Notes under the pieces: model-generated
Told to the model about the DNA's origin: nothing
Database searches by the model: none
What the model saw: only the letters and a program-made list of their open reading frames with translations
Translations under genes and position numbers: made by a program
NCBI GenBank assembly: GCA_020634165.1
Contig: JACKCF010000003.1
Span: 1-64,000 of the forward strand
DNA: 64,000 bases
From: Anaerolineaceae bacterium
GTDB lineage: Bacteria; Chloroflexota; Anaerolineae; Aggregatilineales; Phototrophicaceae
Direction of reading: 5' to 3'
Part shown: piece by piece, positions 1 through 7,871 of the stretch
Layout: each line of letters opens with the position of its first letter
Position numbering within the stretch: the stretch's first letter is position 1

Positions 1-555
1 CTCACCGAGCAGTTCACGAATTTCCACGCGGGCACGCGGATCGAGGCCGCTGGCTGGTTCGTCCAGAATAAGCACCTGCGGATCGTGAGCTAATGTGCGC
101 GCCAGTGAAAGGCGCTGCTTCATACCCTTACTGAGCTTATCGACCATGTCTTCGCGACGATGCGCGAGGTCCACCAGTTCCAGCAGATCGCCCACCAGGC
201 GCTTGCGATTTTTCTCCGGAATGTCATAGCAGGCAGCGAAGAAATCCAGATATTCCCAGACGCGCAGGTCTTCGTAGACGCCAAACTCATCCGGCATGTA
301 GCCGATGGCCCGCCGTACCGCACGGCGATCTTCCAGCACGCTATGGCCAGCCACCCAGGCTTCGCCGCTGGTAGGGCGCGTCAGAGTGGTGAGGATGCGC
401 ATGGTCGTGGTCTTGCCTGCGCCGTTGGGGCCGACGAACCCATAGATCGACCCGGCAGGCACCGACAGCGACACCCCACGCACGGCCTGGAATTCGCCGA
501 AATTCTTCCACAGGTCTTTGGTCTGGATAATCAGTTCAGGTATGACTTCTTCCAT
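1..555 (-). CDS. ABC transporter ATP-binding protein (3' part beyond window)
   Basis: The ATPase subunit of an ABC transporter, cut by the window edge: 185 codons read from an ATG at 555 down to base 1. Visible motifs in order are Walker A GPNGAGKTT, a Q-loop region near YMPDEFG, the signature LSKGMKQRL and Walker B VLILDEPASGLDPR. The short N-terminus and the single nucleotide-binding domain fit the class of exporters and ABC-2 systems (CcmA/NatA type). The next gene upstream, 626-3187, lies on the same strand 70 bp away and encodes a large membrane-anchored protein, so the pair may form one operon with a permease outside the window. The substrate cannot be told. Confidence 0.93.
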   Translation of the reverse strand, partial: MEEVIPELIIQTKDLWKNFGEFQAVRGVSLSVPAGSIYGFVGPNGAGKTTTMRILTTLTRPTSGEAWVAGHSVLEDRRAVRRAIGYMPDEFGVYEDLRVWEYLDFFAACYDIPEKNRKRLVGDLLELVDLAHRREDMVDKLSKGMKQRLSLARTLAHDPQVLILDEPASGLDPRARVEIRELLGE

Positions 556-625
556 GCTCTATCAAGCTCCTGCTCGTGTGGGCCGATGCCGACCCGCTTA
601 CCACGTTGTTTCTTATACGATGCTT

Positions 626-3187
626 CTAAAAATTGCCAGCCTGCGTTACCCATAATCCCTGCATACGGGCTGAACCGAGTTCATCGCCGAGGGACACACG
701 AATATCGACCATATTACGCGGGCCGAGGTAGGGTTCCGGGTTGCTGATGACATAGTTTTCCGTGCGAATATCTTCCATCAGGTCCCAGGTTTCGGTCTGC
801 CAGTTCCATATTTCCAGGGCGACACGAATACCTCGGCTGGCCCCCCGATCCATATACAGACCAATTTCATCGACTTCGCTTAACATGGCGCTGTCGATAG
901 GCATGAAGCGCAGCGTCATGTCGCTGTTCGGGACCAGCAGCAGGTCATTGGGGCCGCTGGTTGCATCCACGCCATTACGATCCAGACCTACCCAGGTGAA
1001 TTCATCTGGTGTCAGTTGGACGCGCTGTGACGACGGTGGCTGTTCTATGGTAAGGTCCAGTTCGACGATATAGAGCGTCGTATCGACGGTGCTCCAGGGA
1101 GCGCCTAGTTCCAGATCGCGCGGCCACTCATTAGCCCAGCCCACCAGATAGACATTATGGCCACGTCCGGTCGAGCCAAATTGGTCGATCATGAAGCTGT
1201 TGAGCAGCGCGGCGCGGCGGTTGAATACCTCAACTTCGCCTGGGCCGAGTTCGCTCATCACCTGGTTGATCTCCCGCCCCGTCAACCCAGACAGGCCAAG
1301 TACATCGTTGGTGCTGGCGTTGTTCGCGCGCGAGATAGTGCGCAGGCGGGCGATGCTGGTACCGGCTACCAAATCCTCGCTGGTATATTCCAGCGGCGAC
1401 GGCAGCGGATTTTCGCCTGCGGCGGCCAGGGTAATGAGGCCAGGGCTGATGGTCTGGACATCACCGGGCATGAAGGGTTCACCCAGGTGATAAGCCAGAC
1501 TGCGCGTCAGCAGAACGGCATCCGTCAGTGTGATGTCACTGTCGTTGCGAATGGCGCCTTGCAGCGTCTGCGTGTTATCCGGATTGAAGGTCAAGGTCAG
1601 GCTGCCGCTGATAGCCGGACGCTCAATCATGCCCTCAGCGATGAAGTTAGCAAAAATGCCACCATCCACCGAAAAATCCTGCGCGCCAAAATTGGGGTCC
1701 TGCACGATTTCAGCAGTCGATTGGGTCAGATTTTGCGAAAGCAGATTTTCTCGATTCGTAGACATCACCCGCAGAAAGCGCTCATTGGTCAGGCTCATGT
1801 CATAGCTCTGGCGGCGCGGCGAGAGCACCCCTATCAACTCGCGAATACGGGCCTCATCGGCATTGGGCCAGCTTTCAATAATATGCAGGCGGCTAACGAT
1901 GACGTCATTTCCGCGCAGATTGAAGCCCACCGTCCAAGAAAGACCCGCAAAAACCGCAATCAGCAGCGGAATCGTGATCCAGGCCAGGCCGCGACGGTTG
2001 ATGCGACTGAGCAGGAAATAATTCACCGGGCCGATGAGCAGAATATACAGCACCAGATACAGCAGCATGGATGTCACGGGTGGCAGCAGTTCGATGCCGG
2101 GCATAATGGCAATGGATACCGCCGCTTCATCATAATTGAGGATGCCATTGGTCCAGGCCGGGTAGCTATTGGCGCTGGCGACCAGATTGAACCACATTTG
2201 CAGAGAAGCATCCCAATTGCGCATGGGAACCAGCGTCGGGTCCGCAGCGATGTAATCAACGGTACCGCCGCCATACTGCCAGCGAGCAACCAGCGGCATG
2301 CCATCAGCATTAGCGGCCAACACATACGCATCGTCGCGCACTTCACCAGAGGCGATCACTACCGGACCTTCCAGAGGATCATCTGAGATGACCAGTTCGG
2401 ATAGGCCGCTGAGGTTATCAACCGTGACGGTGGTATCGGGAACCAGCGGCAGCAGGCTGGAAATCGCAGCTGCGGTCGGGAGTGCTTGCGGACCGCCTGT
2501 AACGATCAGATGGCCGCTGCCCGCGACCCAATTGGTGAGGGCGTCGCGTTGGGCTGTACTGAGCGATTCGCTGTCGATGTTCATCAGAATCATCGTATCG
2601 ACCGCTTCCAGCGCCAGGGCATTATCGGGAATATTGCTGATATCCCAGCGCACCTGCTGGTTGGTGAAGCCACCCGCGTTTACGGCACCGAGTACAACCG
2701 TTTCCGTATTCGGTCCAGCGACGATGACGTGCAGCGACTGTTCTGGTTCCAATACGCGAATGCTGCTGACGATCCTTGCCGCGCGGCTGCCGGCTTCATC
2801 GAGCAGTTCGACGGTGATTTCGGGCGGGAAGGCACGGGCCTGTATATATAGGAAAACAGATTGAGATGCGCCATTAGGCAGATTGATAGGTGTGCTGTAG
2901 GCGTTGCTGACGACTGTGCCGGATGTCTCTGGCCGGACGATCAGCTTACCCGTCAGGTCGGGGCCGCCGTTCTGCACACTGACGCGCAGAGGCAGCCAGT
3001 CATTTTCTCTAAAGTAGCCGCCGAAGCCAGCATCAACCTGCATGGTGATGATGTCATCAACCTGGGCCTGAGCGACCGCAGGCAGCGCTGCCAGCATTAT
3101 CAGCAGCAGAGTAAGCAGAAAAAAGCGGCGCACAACGCGCGAACGCGGCAGCCGCGCCATCAGGCGGCGCGTCGATTCAAGGTGCAT
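626..3187 (-). CDS. Large secreted/membrane-anchored protein next to ABC ATPase
   Basis: An 853-residue protein with a signal sequence (basic stretch, then a hydrophobic run at about residues 22-40 ending AQA). An extracytoplasmic beta-rich part follows, including a Rossmann-like stretch at about 150-245 (LHVIVAGPN, LIVTGGPQ) that resembles glutamine-amidotransferase-like domains of unknown-function proteins. Two membrane helices lie at about 370-390 and 400-420, followed by a long beta-rich C-terminal part. The ATG at 3187 has an AGGAC ribosome site six bases upstream. The position beside an ABC-2-type ATPase is typical of accessory proteins of bacterial export systems. No enzymatic motif was recognised, and function is not known. 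Confidence 0.85.
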   Translation of the reverse strand: MHLESTRRLMARLPRSRVVRRFFLLTLLLIMLAALPAVAQAQVDDIITMQVDAGFGGYFRENDWLPLRVSVQNGGPDLTGKLIVRPETSGTVVSNAYSTPINLPNGASQSVFLYIQARAFPPEITVELLDEAGSRAARIVSSIRVLEPEQSLHVIVAGPNTETVVLGAVNAGGFTNQQVRWDISNIPDNALALEAVDTMILMNIDSESLSTAQRDALTNWVAGSGHLIVTGGPQALPTAAAISSLLPLVPDTTVTVDNLSGLSELVISDDPLEGPVVIASGEVRDDAYVLAANADGMPLVARWQYGGGTVDYIAADPTLVPMRNWDASLQMWFNLVASANSYPAWTNGILNYDEAAVSIAIMPGIELLPPVTSMLLYLVLYILLIGPVNYFLLSRINRRGLAWITIPLLIAVFAGLSWTVGFNLRGNDVIVSRLHIIESWPNADEARIRELIGVLSPRRQSYDMSLTNERFLRVMSTNRENLLSQNLTQSTAEIVQDPNFGAQDFSVDGGIFANFIAEGMIERPAISGSLTLTFNPDNTQTLQGAIRNDSDITLTDAVLLTRSLAYHLGEPFMPGDVQTISPGLITLAAAGENPLPSPLEYTSEDLVAGTSIARLRTISRANNASTNDVLGLSGLTGREINQVMSELGPGEVEVFNRRAALLNSFMIDQFGSTGRGHNVYLVGWANEWPRDLELGAPWSTVDTTLYIVELDLTIEQPPSSQRVQLTPDEFTWVGLDRNGVDATSGPNDLLLVPNSDMTLRFMPIDSAMLSEVDEIGLYMDRGASRGIRVALEIWNWQTETWDLMEDIRTENYVISNPEPYLGPRNMVDIRVSLGDELGSARMQGLWVTQAGNF

Positions 3188-3198
3188 GGACGGGTCCT

Positions 3199-3228
3199 GT
3201 TAACGGTTAACGTGATGTGAAACGTTTC
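3199..3228. promoter_or_regulatory. Two adjacent palindromes upstream of the 853-aa gene
   Basis: GTTAACGGTTAAC (3199-3211, two GTTAAC arms around one base) and the perfect palindrome GAAACGTTTC (3219-3228) lie just upstream of the minus-strand start at 3187. AAACGTTT cores are typical of LacI-family operators, so these are plausible repressor sites overlapping the 5' leader. No cognate regulator is visible in the window. Short AT-rich palindromes also arise by chance. Confidence 0.3.
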
Positions 3229-3400
3229 GTTTATCAACAAGGTCATTCATAAGGTCATTATCGAATCAGATGCTATTGTAACATGCGACATTGCCAATGT
3301 GACCGTACCGTTGTGAAATTTCTGTGATGTTTGACAGGTTTTGAGTGGAGAGAGTCCAGTTTTTAGCTGTTGATATGGTGGGCGGTGGGTCACTTCAAAG

Positions 3401-4399
3401 CTAATACCAGACTGGACCATCTACATAAGTGCCAATATCACTGAAGTCCAGGAATATTTCTGGAACTTGCGGGCCATTGGCTTCGACCTCGCTCATATCT
3501 ATGGCGTATAGATAGGGTTCTGGGATACTCGCATCATATAGCACATTAATGAAAATGAGTGTTTCACCGTCTGGAGACCAAGCTAAACTTCCCATACCAT
3601 GCCTGGCTTGTTCATCCGCAATCGTGAGTTGGCGAATTTCAATGGAGTCAGAAGTCCAACTCTCACGAGTCAAAAAGCCATTTAATTCGATTGTATAGAT
3701 TGGTGCATTGAGTCCTGCGGCACACTGTGCTGAGAAGGCTAACCTTTCACCATCTGGCGACCATTCCAGGCCTCGATAATCTGAATGAGGTCCACACGCT
3801 TTGCTTTCATCAGCAATAAGTGTTATGTCGCCCGTCTCTACTTCAAGAATGTAGATGAACTTTTCCCATAAACGTTCATGCTCTAGTCCGGTTTCAAGAT
3901 TAACCGTTGAATAAAACGCAAGAAATCTTGAATTAGGGGACCATGTGAAGTCTCCTTGACCGCCTACGAAATTCCACGAATGGGTAATCCTCTGCTCATC
4001 GATATCGTAAATGACAATATCACCATCATGATTTCCCGTAACAAATATATTCTTATTTGGCGACCAAATCGCTGGGCCAAACGCGCTAAAGTACTCACGT
4101 GTATTTGTGTTCATATTTTGAATAATGAGTGTGAACTCTGGGCCGTCCTCTGTAAACGATATGTATTCACCCGTGTAGGACCTGTCAACAGCACCATAAT
4201 TGCGAAACGGATAGGCTTCCTTCAGGTCAGGCGCAATCTGGTTTACCAAATCGGTTTCCAAATCGTAGGAGAATATGCTCGTTGCTGCTGGACCGACTAT
4301 CACCAGTATTGAATCCTCAATATCATCTGCGCGACCATGAGAAAAAACAGTTAGGAATCCCAAAAAAACCAGAAAAACTCTGAGAGCATTCATTATCAT
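3401..4399 (-). CDS. Secreted TolB/WD40-like beta-propeller protein
   Basis: 332 residues with a signal peptide (hydrophobic segment at about 5-22, cleavage after SHGRA). The rest is built from PD40/TolB-type blades, seen as repeated WSPxxxxLxF motifs (WSPNKNIFV, WSPNSRFLAF, WSPDGERLAF, WSPDGETLIF). Such propellers usually bind proteins or sit in the cell envelope. No catalytic domain is attached. Two starts are possible, ATG at 4399 or 4393, both behind GAGGA. The gene is AT-richer than its neighbours. A second protein of this kind is encoded at 41451-42692. The partner is unknown. Confidence 0.8.
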   Translation of the reverse strand: MIMNALRVFLVFLGFLTVFSHGRADDIEDSILVIVGPAATSIFSYDLETDLVNQIAPDLKEAYPFRNYGAVDRSYTGEYISFTEDGPEFTLIIQNMNTNTREYFSAFGPAIWSPNKNIFVTGNHDGDIVIYDIDEQRITHSWNFVGGQGDFTWSPNSRFLAFYSTVNLETGLEHERLWEKFIYILEVETGDITLIADESKACGPHSDYRGLEWSPDGERLAFSAQCAAGLNAPIYTIELNGFLTRESWTSDSIEIRQLTIADEQARHGMGSLAWSPDGETLIFINVLYDASIPEPYLYAIDMSEVEANGPQVPEIFLDFSDIGTYVDGPVWY

Positions 4400-4453
4400 T
4401 TTTCCTCAACTTTGTCTCTCTTGGAACGTGCTAGAGTGTCGAGATTTCGCAAT

Positions 4454-4987
4454 TCAGGCCCAGCTTAAATCTCTCTGCTTAAACGGAATCAGGGCCATGA
4501 TGACCGCCGGGACGTAGTAGCTGGTGCGGGTGATGGCGTCGTCGGTCAGGATGCCAATGGCGCCGTTGCCCTGTTTGCTGTTCTCCCGCCGGAACACAAT
4601 GTCATCGGCTTCGCCCAGTTCCACGCCCTGACGCAGCAAATCTTCTACCTCATTCGGTAAATAGAAAATGCCTGTTTGTGCGCGGCTCAACTGCTCCTTG
4701 CTGAGGATCACCACCCAAGCGAACACTTCAAAGCGCCCATCAACCTCTTCGACGCCGCCTTCGATACCGATATAGTAGTCCGCATCGGGTTTGGCTTTGG
4801 CGGCATTCTTAGCGCGATTGGTCGCGCCCTGGATGGTTTCGGCACGGGTCATGGGCTGGTCGCTGACGCCGGAGGGCACACTGACGCCTTCGACAGCAAA
4901 TGGCTCGTCGGGGAACATCGCCAGGAAGCCCAGGTGGGCACATTCGATTTTGACGGGGTTGGTGCTGGCGACGATGACTGTCGGCAT
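4454..4987 (-). CDS. yjjX: Inosine/xanthosine triphosphatase (YjjX family)
   Basis: 177 residues matching the YjjX/DUF84 NTPase family. The N-terminal VASTNPVKIECAHLGF resembles the nucleotide-binding strand-loop of the ITPase fold. Also visible are GVSDQPMTRAETIQGATNRAKNA and the family signature YYIGIEGGVE, then a conserved C-terminal NGAIGILTDDAITR. In the family the enzyme hydrolyses non-canonical purine nucleoside triphosphates (ITP, XTP) and keeps them out of nucleic acids. It lies three bases downstream of the TetR gene on the same strand, so the two are probably co-transcribed. Length is normal for the family. Confidence 0.88.
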   Translation of the reverse strand: MPTVIVASTNPVKIECAHLGFLAMFPDEPFAVEGVSVPSGVSDQPMTRAETIQGATNRAKNAAKAKPDADYYIGIEGGVEEVDGRFEVFAWVVILSKEQLSRAQTGIFYLPNEVEDLLRQGVELGEADDIVFRRENSKQGNGAIGILTDDAITRTSYYVPAVIMALIPFKQRDLSWA

Positions 4988-4990
4988 GGG

Positions 4991-5614
4991 TCAGGCTCCG
5001 GGGGTGATGCCATTTCGGCGGACTAAATCATGGATATAGGCCAGCAAAGCGGCTTGCATTTCGGCACTCAATTGTTCCCGCGTCAGGCCAGTCGGTCGAT
5101 CATAAACCAGCATCATGCCCTTGACGATACACAGGCTCACTTCTGCGCCAGCATGACATTGTTCCGGTGCAAGCTGCGGATAATGTTCGCCAAGCATGGC
5201 TTCAATCCAGCCAACAACCGTCGTATGGATACGATCCGTAACGGCCGCAAGCTGCACTTCGGCAAAGACGTGCTTAAAGGCTTTGTGGGATTTGCCGAAG
5301 CGCTGCATCCCCTGCACAATCCGCTGAACAGCGTCTTCCAGGCTGGGGGCCTCTTCAATGCGCCCAATGAGCGCTTCCTGCATATCGTTCAGATACTTAT
5401 CGACCAGCGCATCGAGTATGGCTTCTTTATTAGGGAAGAACTGGTACAGCGAGCCAATCGACACACATGCGGCCCTGGCAATGTGGTTGGTGCTGACCGC
5501 CTCATAGCCTTGTTCCGCGAATAAGCCTGCGGCTGTCCCCAGGATATGCTCTACACGCTGCTGGCTGCGGGCCTGCTGCGGTCGGCGACGTTTGCTAGTA
5601 GGTTGGTCAGACAT
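4991..5614 (-). CDS. TetR/AcrR-family transcriptional regulator
   Basis: 207 residues from the ATG at 5614, chosen because AGGAG lies six bases before it; a longer frame to 5662 lacks a ribosome site. The N-terminal helix-turn-helix is classical TetR: HILGTAAGLFAEQGYEAVSTNHIARAA, then VSIGSLYQFFPNKEAILDAL. The C-terminal ligand-binding part resembles TetR_C regulators of oxidoreductase genes. It is divergent from the SDR gene at 5769, with a two-site operator between them, so it probably represses both that gene and its own operon with yjjX. The ligand is unknown. Confidence 0.92.
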   Translation of the reverse strand: MSDQPTSKRRRPQQARSQQRVEHILGTAAGLFAEQGYEAVSTNHIARAACVSIGSLYQFFPNKEAILDALVDKYLNDMQEALIGRIEEAPSLEDAVQRIVQGMQRFGKSHKAFKHVFAEVQLAAVTDRIHTTVVGWIEAMLGEHYPQLAPEQCHAGAEVSLCIVKGMMLVYDRPTGLTREQLSAEMQAALLAYIHDLVRRNGITPGA

Positions 5615-5656
5615 AGTGCTCCTGCATGAGCAACGGGTGAGAAATCGTTGAAATAT

Positions 5657-5700
5657 GAGCAATTACTCGTATTATAAACGTGAGTAATCACTCGTATTTT
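5657..5700. promoter_or_regulatory. Duplicated operator between tetR and SDR gene
   Basis: Two near-identical imperfect palindromes, GAGCAATTACTC (5657-5668) and GAGTAATCACTC (5682-5693), start 25 bp apart. Each is followed by CGTATTWT, so the whole block is a direct repeat of about 19 bp. It sits 43 bp upstream of the TetR start and 69-112 bp upstream of the divergent SDR start. A repeated palindrome in a tetR divergent promoter is the usual TetR operator layout. Confidence 0.6.
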
Positions 5701-5768
5701 ATCGCAAAATGATCTTTTTGTAATGTTCGGATTCTAGCACATCAGGGGATGTGATGCAGGAGAGACCC

Positions 5769-6833
5769 ATGAATCAACCCAACCTGGCAGACAAATGGAC
5801 CGTTTTCGTCACAGGCAGCACCGGCCTGCTTGGCAGCAATCTGGTAAGGCTGCTCGTCGCCGAAGGGCATCACGTTAAGGCGATGGCCCGCAATGTCGAA
5901 AAAGCTCGCCGCCTTCTGGGTGATCTGGACGTTGAGATCGTCCAGGGCGATATGGAAGATGTAGATGCGATTGAGCCTCTCTTACAGGGCGTGGATGTTC
6001 TTATGCACACGGCTGCTTATTTCCGGGAATATTATCAACCTGGGGAAAATCACTGGGAAAATCTCAGCCGCATCAATATTCGCGGGACGGTCAACCTCCT
6101 GACGGCTGCCGAGCGCCAGGGTGTTCAAAAAGCGATCTACGTCAGTTCCAGCACGACCATTGGCGCCAAAGTGGATGGCAGCCCTAGTGACGAGAACACG
6201 GGTGCGACATCCGGCAAAATGTCGCTGAATGCCTATGCACGCAGCAAAGTCGTGGCGGAAGAAGGTGTTGCCCACTGGCTCAGAGCGCATCATATGCCGG
6301 TTGTGCTCATCAACCCGTCCTGGATATGGGGTCCTGGGGATGCCGCACCAACAGCAACGGGCAAGATTGTCCTCGATTTTCTTCGAGGGGATTTGCCAGC
6401 CATTCCATCAGGAGGCTCCAGCCTGGTGGATGCTCGTGATGTCGCCCAGGCGATGATCGCAGCCGTAACACATGGACGCAGCGGCGAGCGTTATATCATC
6501 AACAACGCCTACTACAGCCTGAGCGATATTCTGGCTGTGCTGTCGGACATCACTGGTATCAACAAACCGCGCATATATATGCCTTATGCGTTGGGCATGG
6601 CCTATGCGACGGTCGCAGAGATCGTAGCGCGTATAACCGGCAATCCCCCGTTAGCGACGCGCAGCGGCCTGCGCACGATAAATATCAAGATTGAGTACAC
6701 CAGCGCGAAAGCGGCCCATGAGCTAGGGCATAAACCGCGCTCCCTGGAGCAAACCCTGCGTGATGAAGTGCAGTGGTTTATTGACAACGGCTACGTTCAG
6801 CAAGAATTTAAGCTCTCGCCTGTAATGAGCTAA
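5769..6833 (+). CDS. NAD(P)-dependent extended SDR (epimerase/dihydroflavonol-4-reductase-like)
   Basis: 354 residues from the ATG at 5769, which has AGGAGA five bases upstream. The nucleotide-binding motif is VTGSTGLLGSNL near the N-terminus. The acidic position DMED, the active-site segment with serine in VSSSTTIG and the YARSK catalytic Tyr-x-x-x-Lys are all present, as is the substrate-side NPSWIWGPGD motif typical of extended SDRs. Its members oxidise or reduce sugar-like or aldehyde substrates. It is divergent from a TetR repressor across a duplicated operator, suggesting induction by a small molecule. The exact substrate is unknown. Confidence 0.9.
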   Translation: MNQPNLADKWTVFVTGSTGLLGSNLVRLLVAEGHHVKAMARNVEKARRLLGDLDVEIVQGDMEDVDAIEPLLQGVDVLMHTAAYFREYYQPGENHWENLSRINIRGTVNLLTAAERQGVQKAIYVSSSTTIGAKVDGSPSDENTGATSGKMSLNAYARSKVVAEEGVAHWLRAHHMPVVLINPSWIWGPGDAAPTATGKIVLDFLRGDLPAIPSGGSSLVDARDVAQAMIAAVTHGRSGERYIINNAYYSLSDILAVLSDITGINKPRIYMPYALGMAYATVAEIVARITGNPPLATRSGLRTINIKIEYTSAKAAHELGHKPRSLEQTLRDEVQWFIDNGYVQQEFKLSPVMS

Positions 6834-6856
6834 CCTCATTCATAGCATCTCATCCC

Positions 6857-6932
6857 GCTGAGTAGAGGTACTGCCTGCTTCTCCCGACCTGACACACATG
6901 GCACAAACAATCCTATCGGGCCTCTACTCAGC
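6857..6932. other. Long inverted repeat between SDR gene and efp
   Basis: A perfect 12-bp inverted repeat, GCTGAGTAGAGG (6857-6868) and CCTCTACTCAGC (6921-6932), encloses 52 bases. Inside, CCCGA and TCGGG extend the stem by five pairs next to the right arm, leaving a 14-nt one-sided bulge. No T-run follows on either strand, so it is not a standard terminator. It could end the SDR transcript, be a structured RNA, or be a small inserted repeat. The rest of the gap to efp holds only the efp promoter. Confidence 0.5.
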
Positions 6933-6996
6933 TAAAAATTGGTTTGTCCCCCTGGCACACGCACCAGCCACTGCACTCGCCCTCACTTGCCGACGC

Positions 6997-7025
6997 TTGT
7001 CGGTTAGCAAATGCCTTTGTATACT
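6997..7025 (+). promoter_or_regulatory. Sigma-70-type promoter of efp
   Basis: TTGTCG (6997-7002) and TATACT (7020-7025) are separated by exactly 17 bases, a near-consensus housekeeping promoter. The start of transcription would fall near 7032. That lies downstream of the upstream in-frame ATG at 7011 and leaves a leader of about 36 nt before the ATG at 7068, so it decides the efp start. Confidence 0.7.
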
Positions 7026-7067
7026 TCCTTCGTTCAAAGAGTGACAAGACAGAGGCAAAAAACTTCA

Positions 7068-7631
7068 ATGATTGATGTCAATCAACTGCGTAAAGGCACA
7101 ACCTTCACCCAGGATGGTGAACTCTATCGTGTGCTGGAATACTCTCACAATAAGACCGCGCGTGGTGGTGCGACCATCCGCGTGACTGTTCGCAACCTGC
7201 GTTCCGGCTCCACCACCCAGATGACTTTTAATGGTGGTACCCGCGTGGAAGACATTCGCGTCGAAGGGCGTGCTGTACAGTACCTGTTTGATGATGGCCA
7301 GTTCCTGACCTTCATGGATATGGAAACCTATGAACAGCCGCAGTTGCGTCGGGATGTCTTCGGCGATGATATCCAATACCTCAAAGAAAATATGGACCTG
7401 AAGCTCAACAGCTTCCAGGGCGAGATCATCGACTACGAACTCCCTAAAACAGAAGAATACAAGGTCGTCGAAGTTGAACTGGCTGTTGCCGGTGATCGTG
7501 CCAATAACCCAACCAAGCGCATCACCCTGGAAACCGGTATGGAAATTCAGGCACCGATGTTCATTAACGCGGGTGACACCGTCAAAGTGAACCTTGAAGA
7601 AGGGTCTTACGTGACCCGCGTCAACAACTAG
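7068..7631 (+). CDS. efp: Translation elongation factor P
   Basis: 187 residues, the normal length of EF-P, with the KOW-like N-terminal domain followed by two OB domains. EF-P binds the ribosome between the P and E sites and relieves stalling at polyproline. The start at 7068 (MIDVNQLRKG) matches the family and the promoter position. The tip of the domain I loop reads HNKTARGGA, which puts Arg32 where E. coli has the modified Lys34. Arg32 is rhamnosylated by EarP in some proteobacteria, but no earP is visible here, and similar RGGA loops occur in Thermus-type EF-P (recalled). It is a single-gene unit with its own promoter and terminator. Confidence 0.95.
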   Translation: MIDVNQLRKGTTFTQDGELYRVLEYSHNKTARGGATIRVTVRNLRSGSTTQMTFNGGTRVEDIRVEGRAVQYLFDDGQFLTFMDMETYEQPQLRRDVFGDDIQYLKENMDLKLNSFQGEIIDYELPKTEEYKVVEVELAVAGDRANNPTKRITLETGMEIQAPMFINAGDTVKVNLEEGSYVTRVNN

Positions 7632-7651
7632 GCATACAGGTCTCAACCACT

Positions 7652-7679
7652 AAAAGACGAGCTGCGGCTCGTCTTTTTT
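7652..7679 (+). terminator. Intrinsic terminator of efp
   Basis: AAAAGACGAGC (7652-7662) pairs with GCTCGTCTTTT (7667-7677) around a 4-nt loop and runs into a T-tract, 20 bases after the efp stop. The A-tract on the left makes it partly bidirectional. Confidence 0.85.
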
Positions 7680-7871
7680 GTTTCTATATGATGATTCTGT
7701 GTCCTAAATACCATGTTTTCATAAATAACCTTAACTTTTATACCAATAGCTTTATTCTTCCTACATAATTCCGGCCTTAGAATGAGAGTAACGTGACCAG
7801 AGTATCGCAGCATCCATGAGCAAGGCACTTGCCAGGATGCAGGCGGCCCAGTGGAGTATGAGGCAGGTATT

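Noticed and set aside
1157..2386. A 409-residue frame on the plus strand
   Set aside because: It is antisense to the 853-residue gene, is rich in His/Arg/Gln in the way of antisense frames, and has no recognisable fold.
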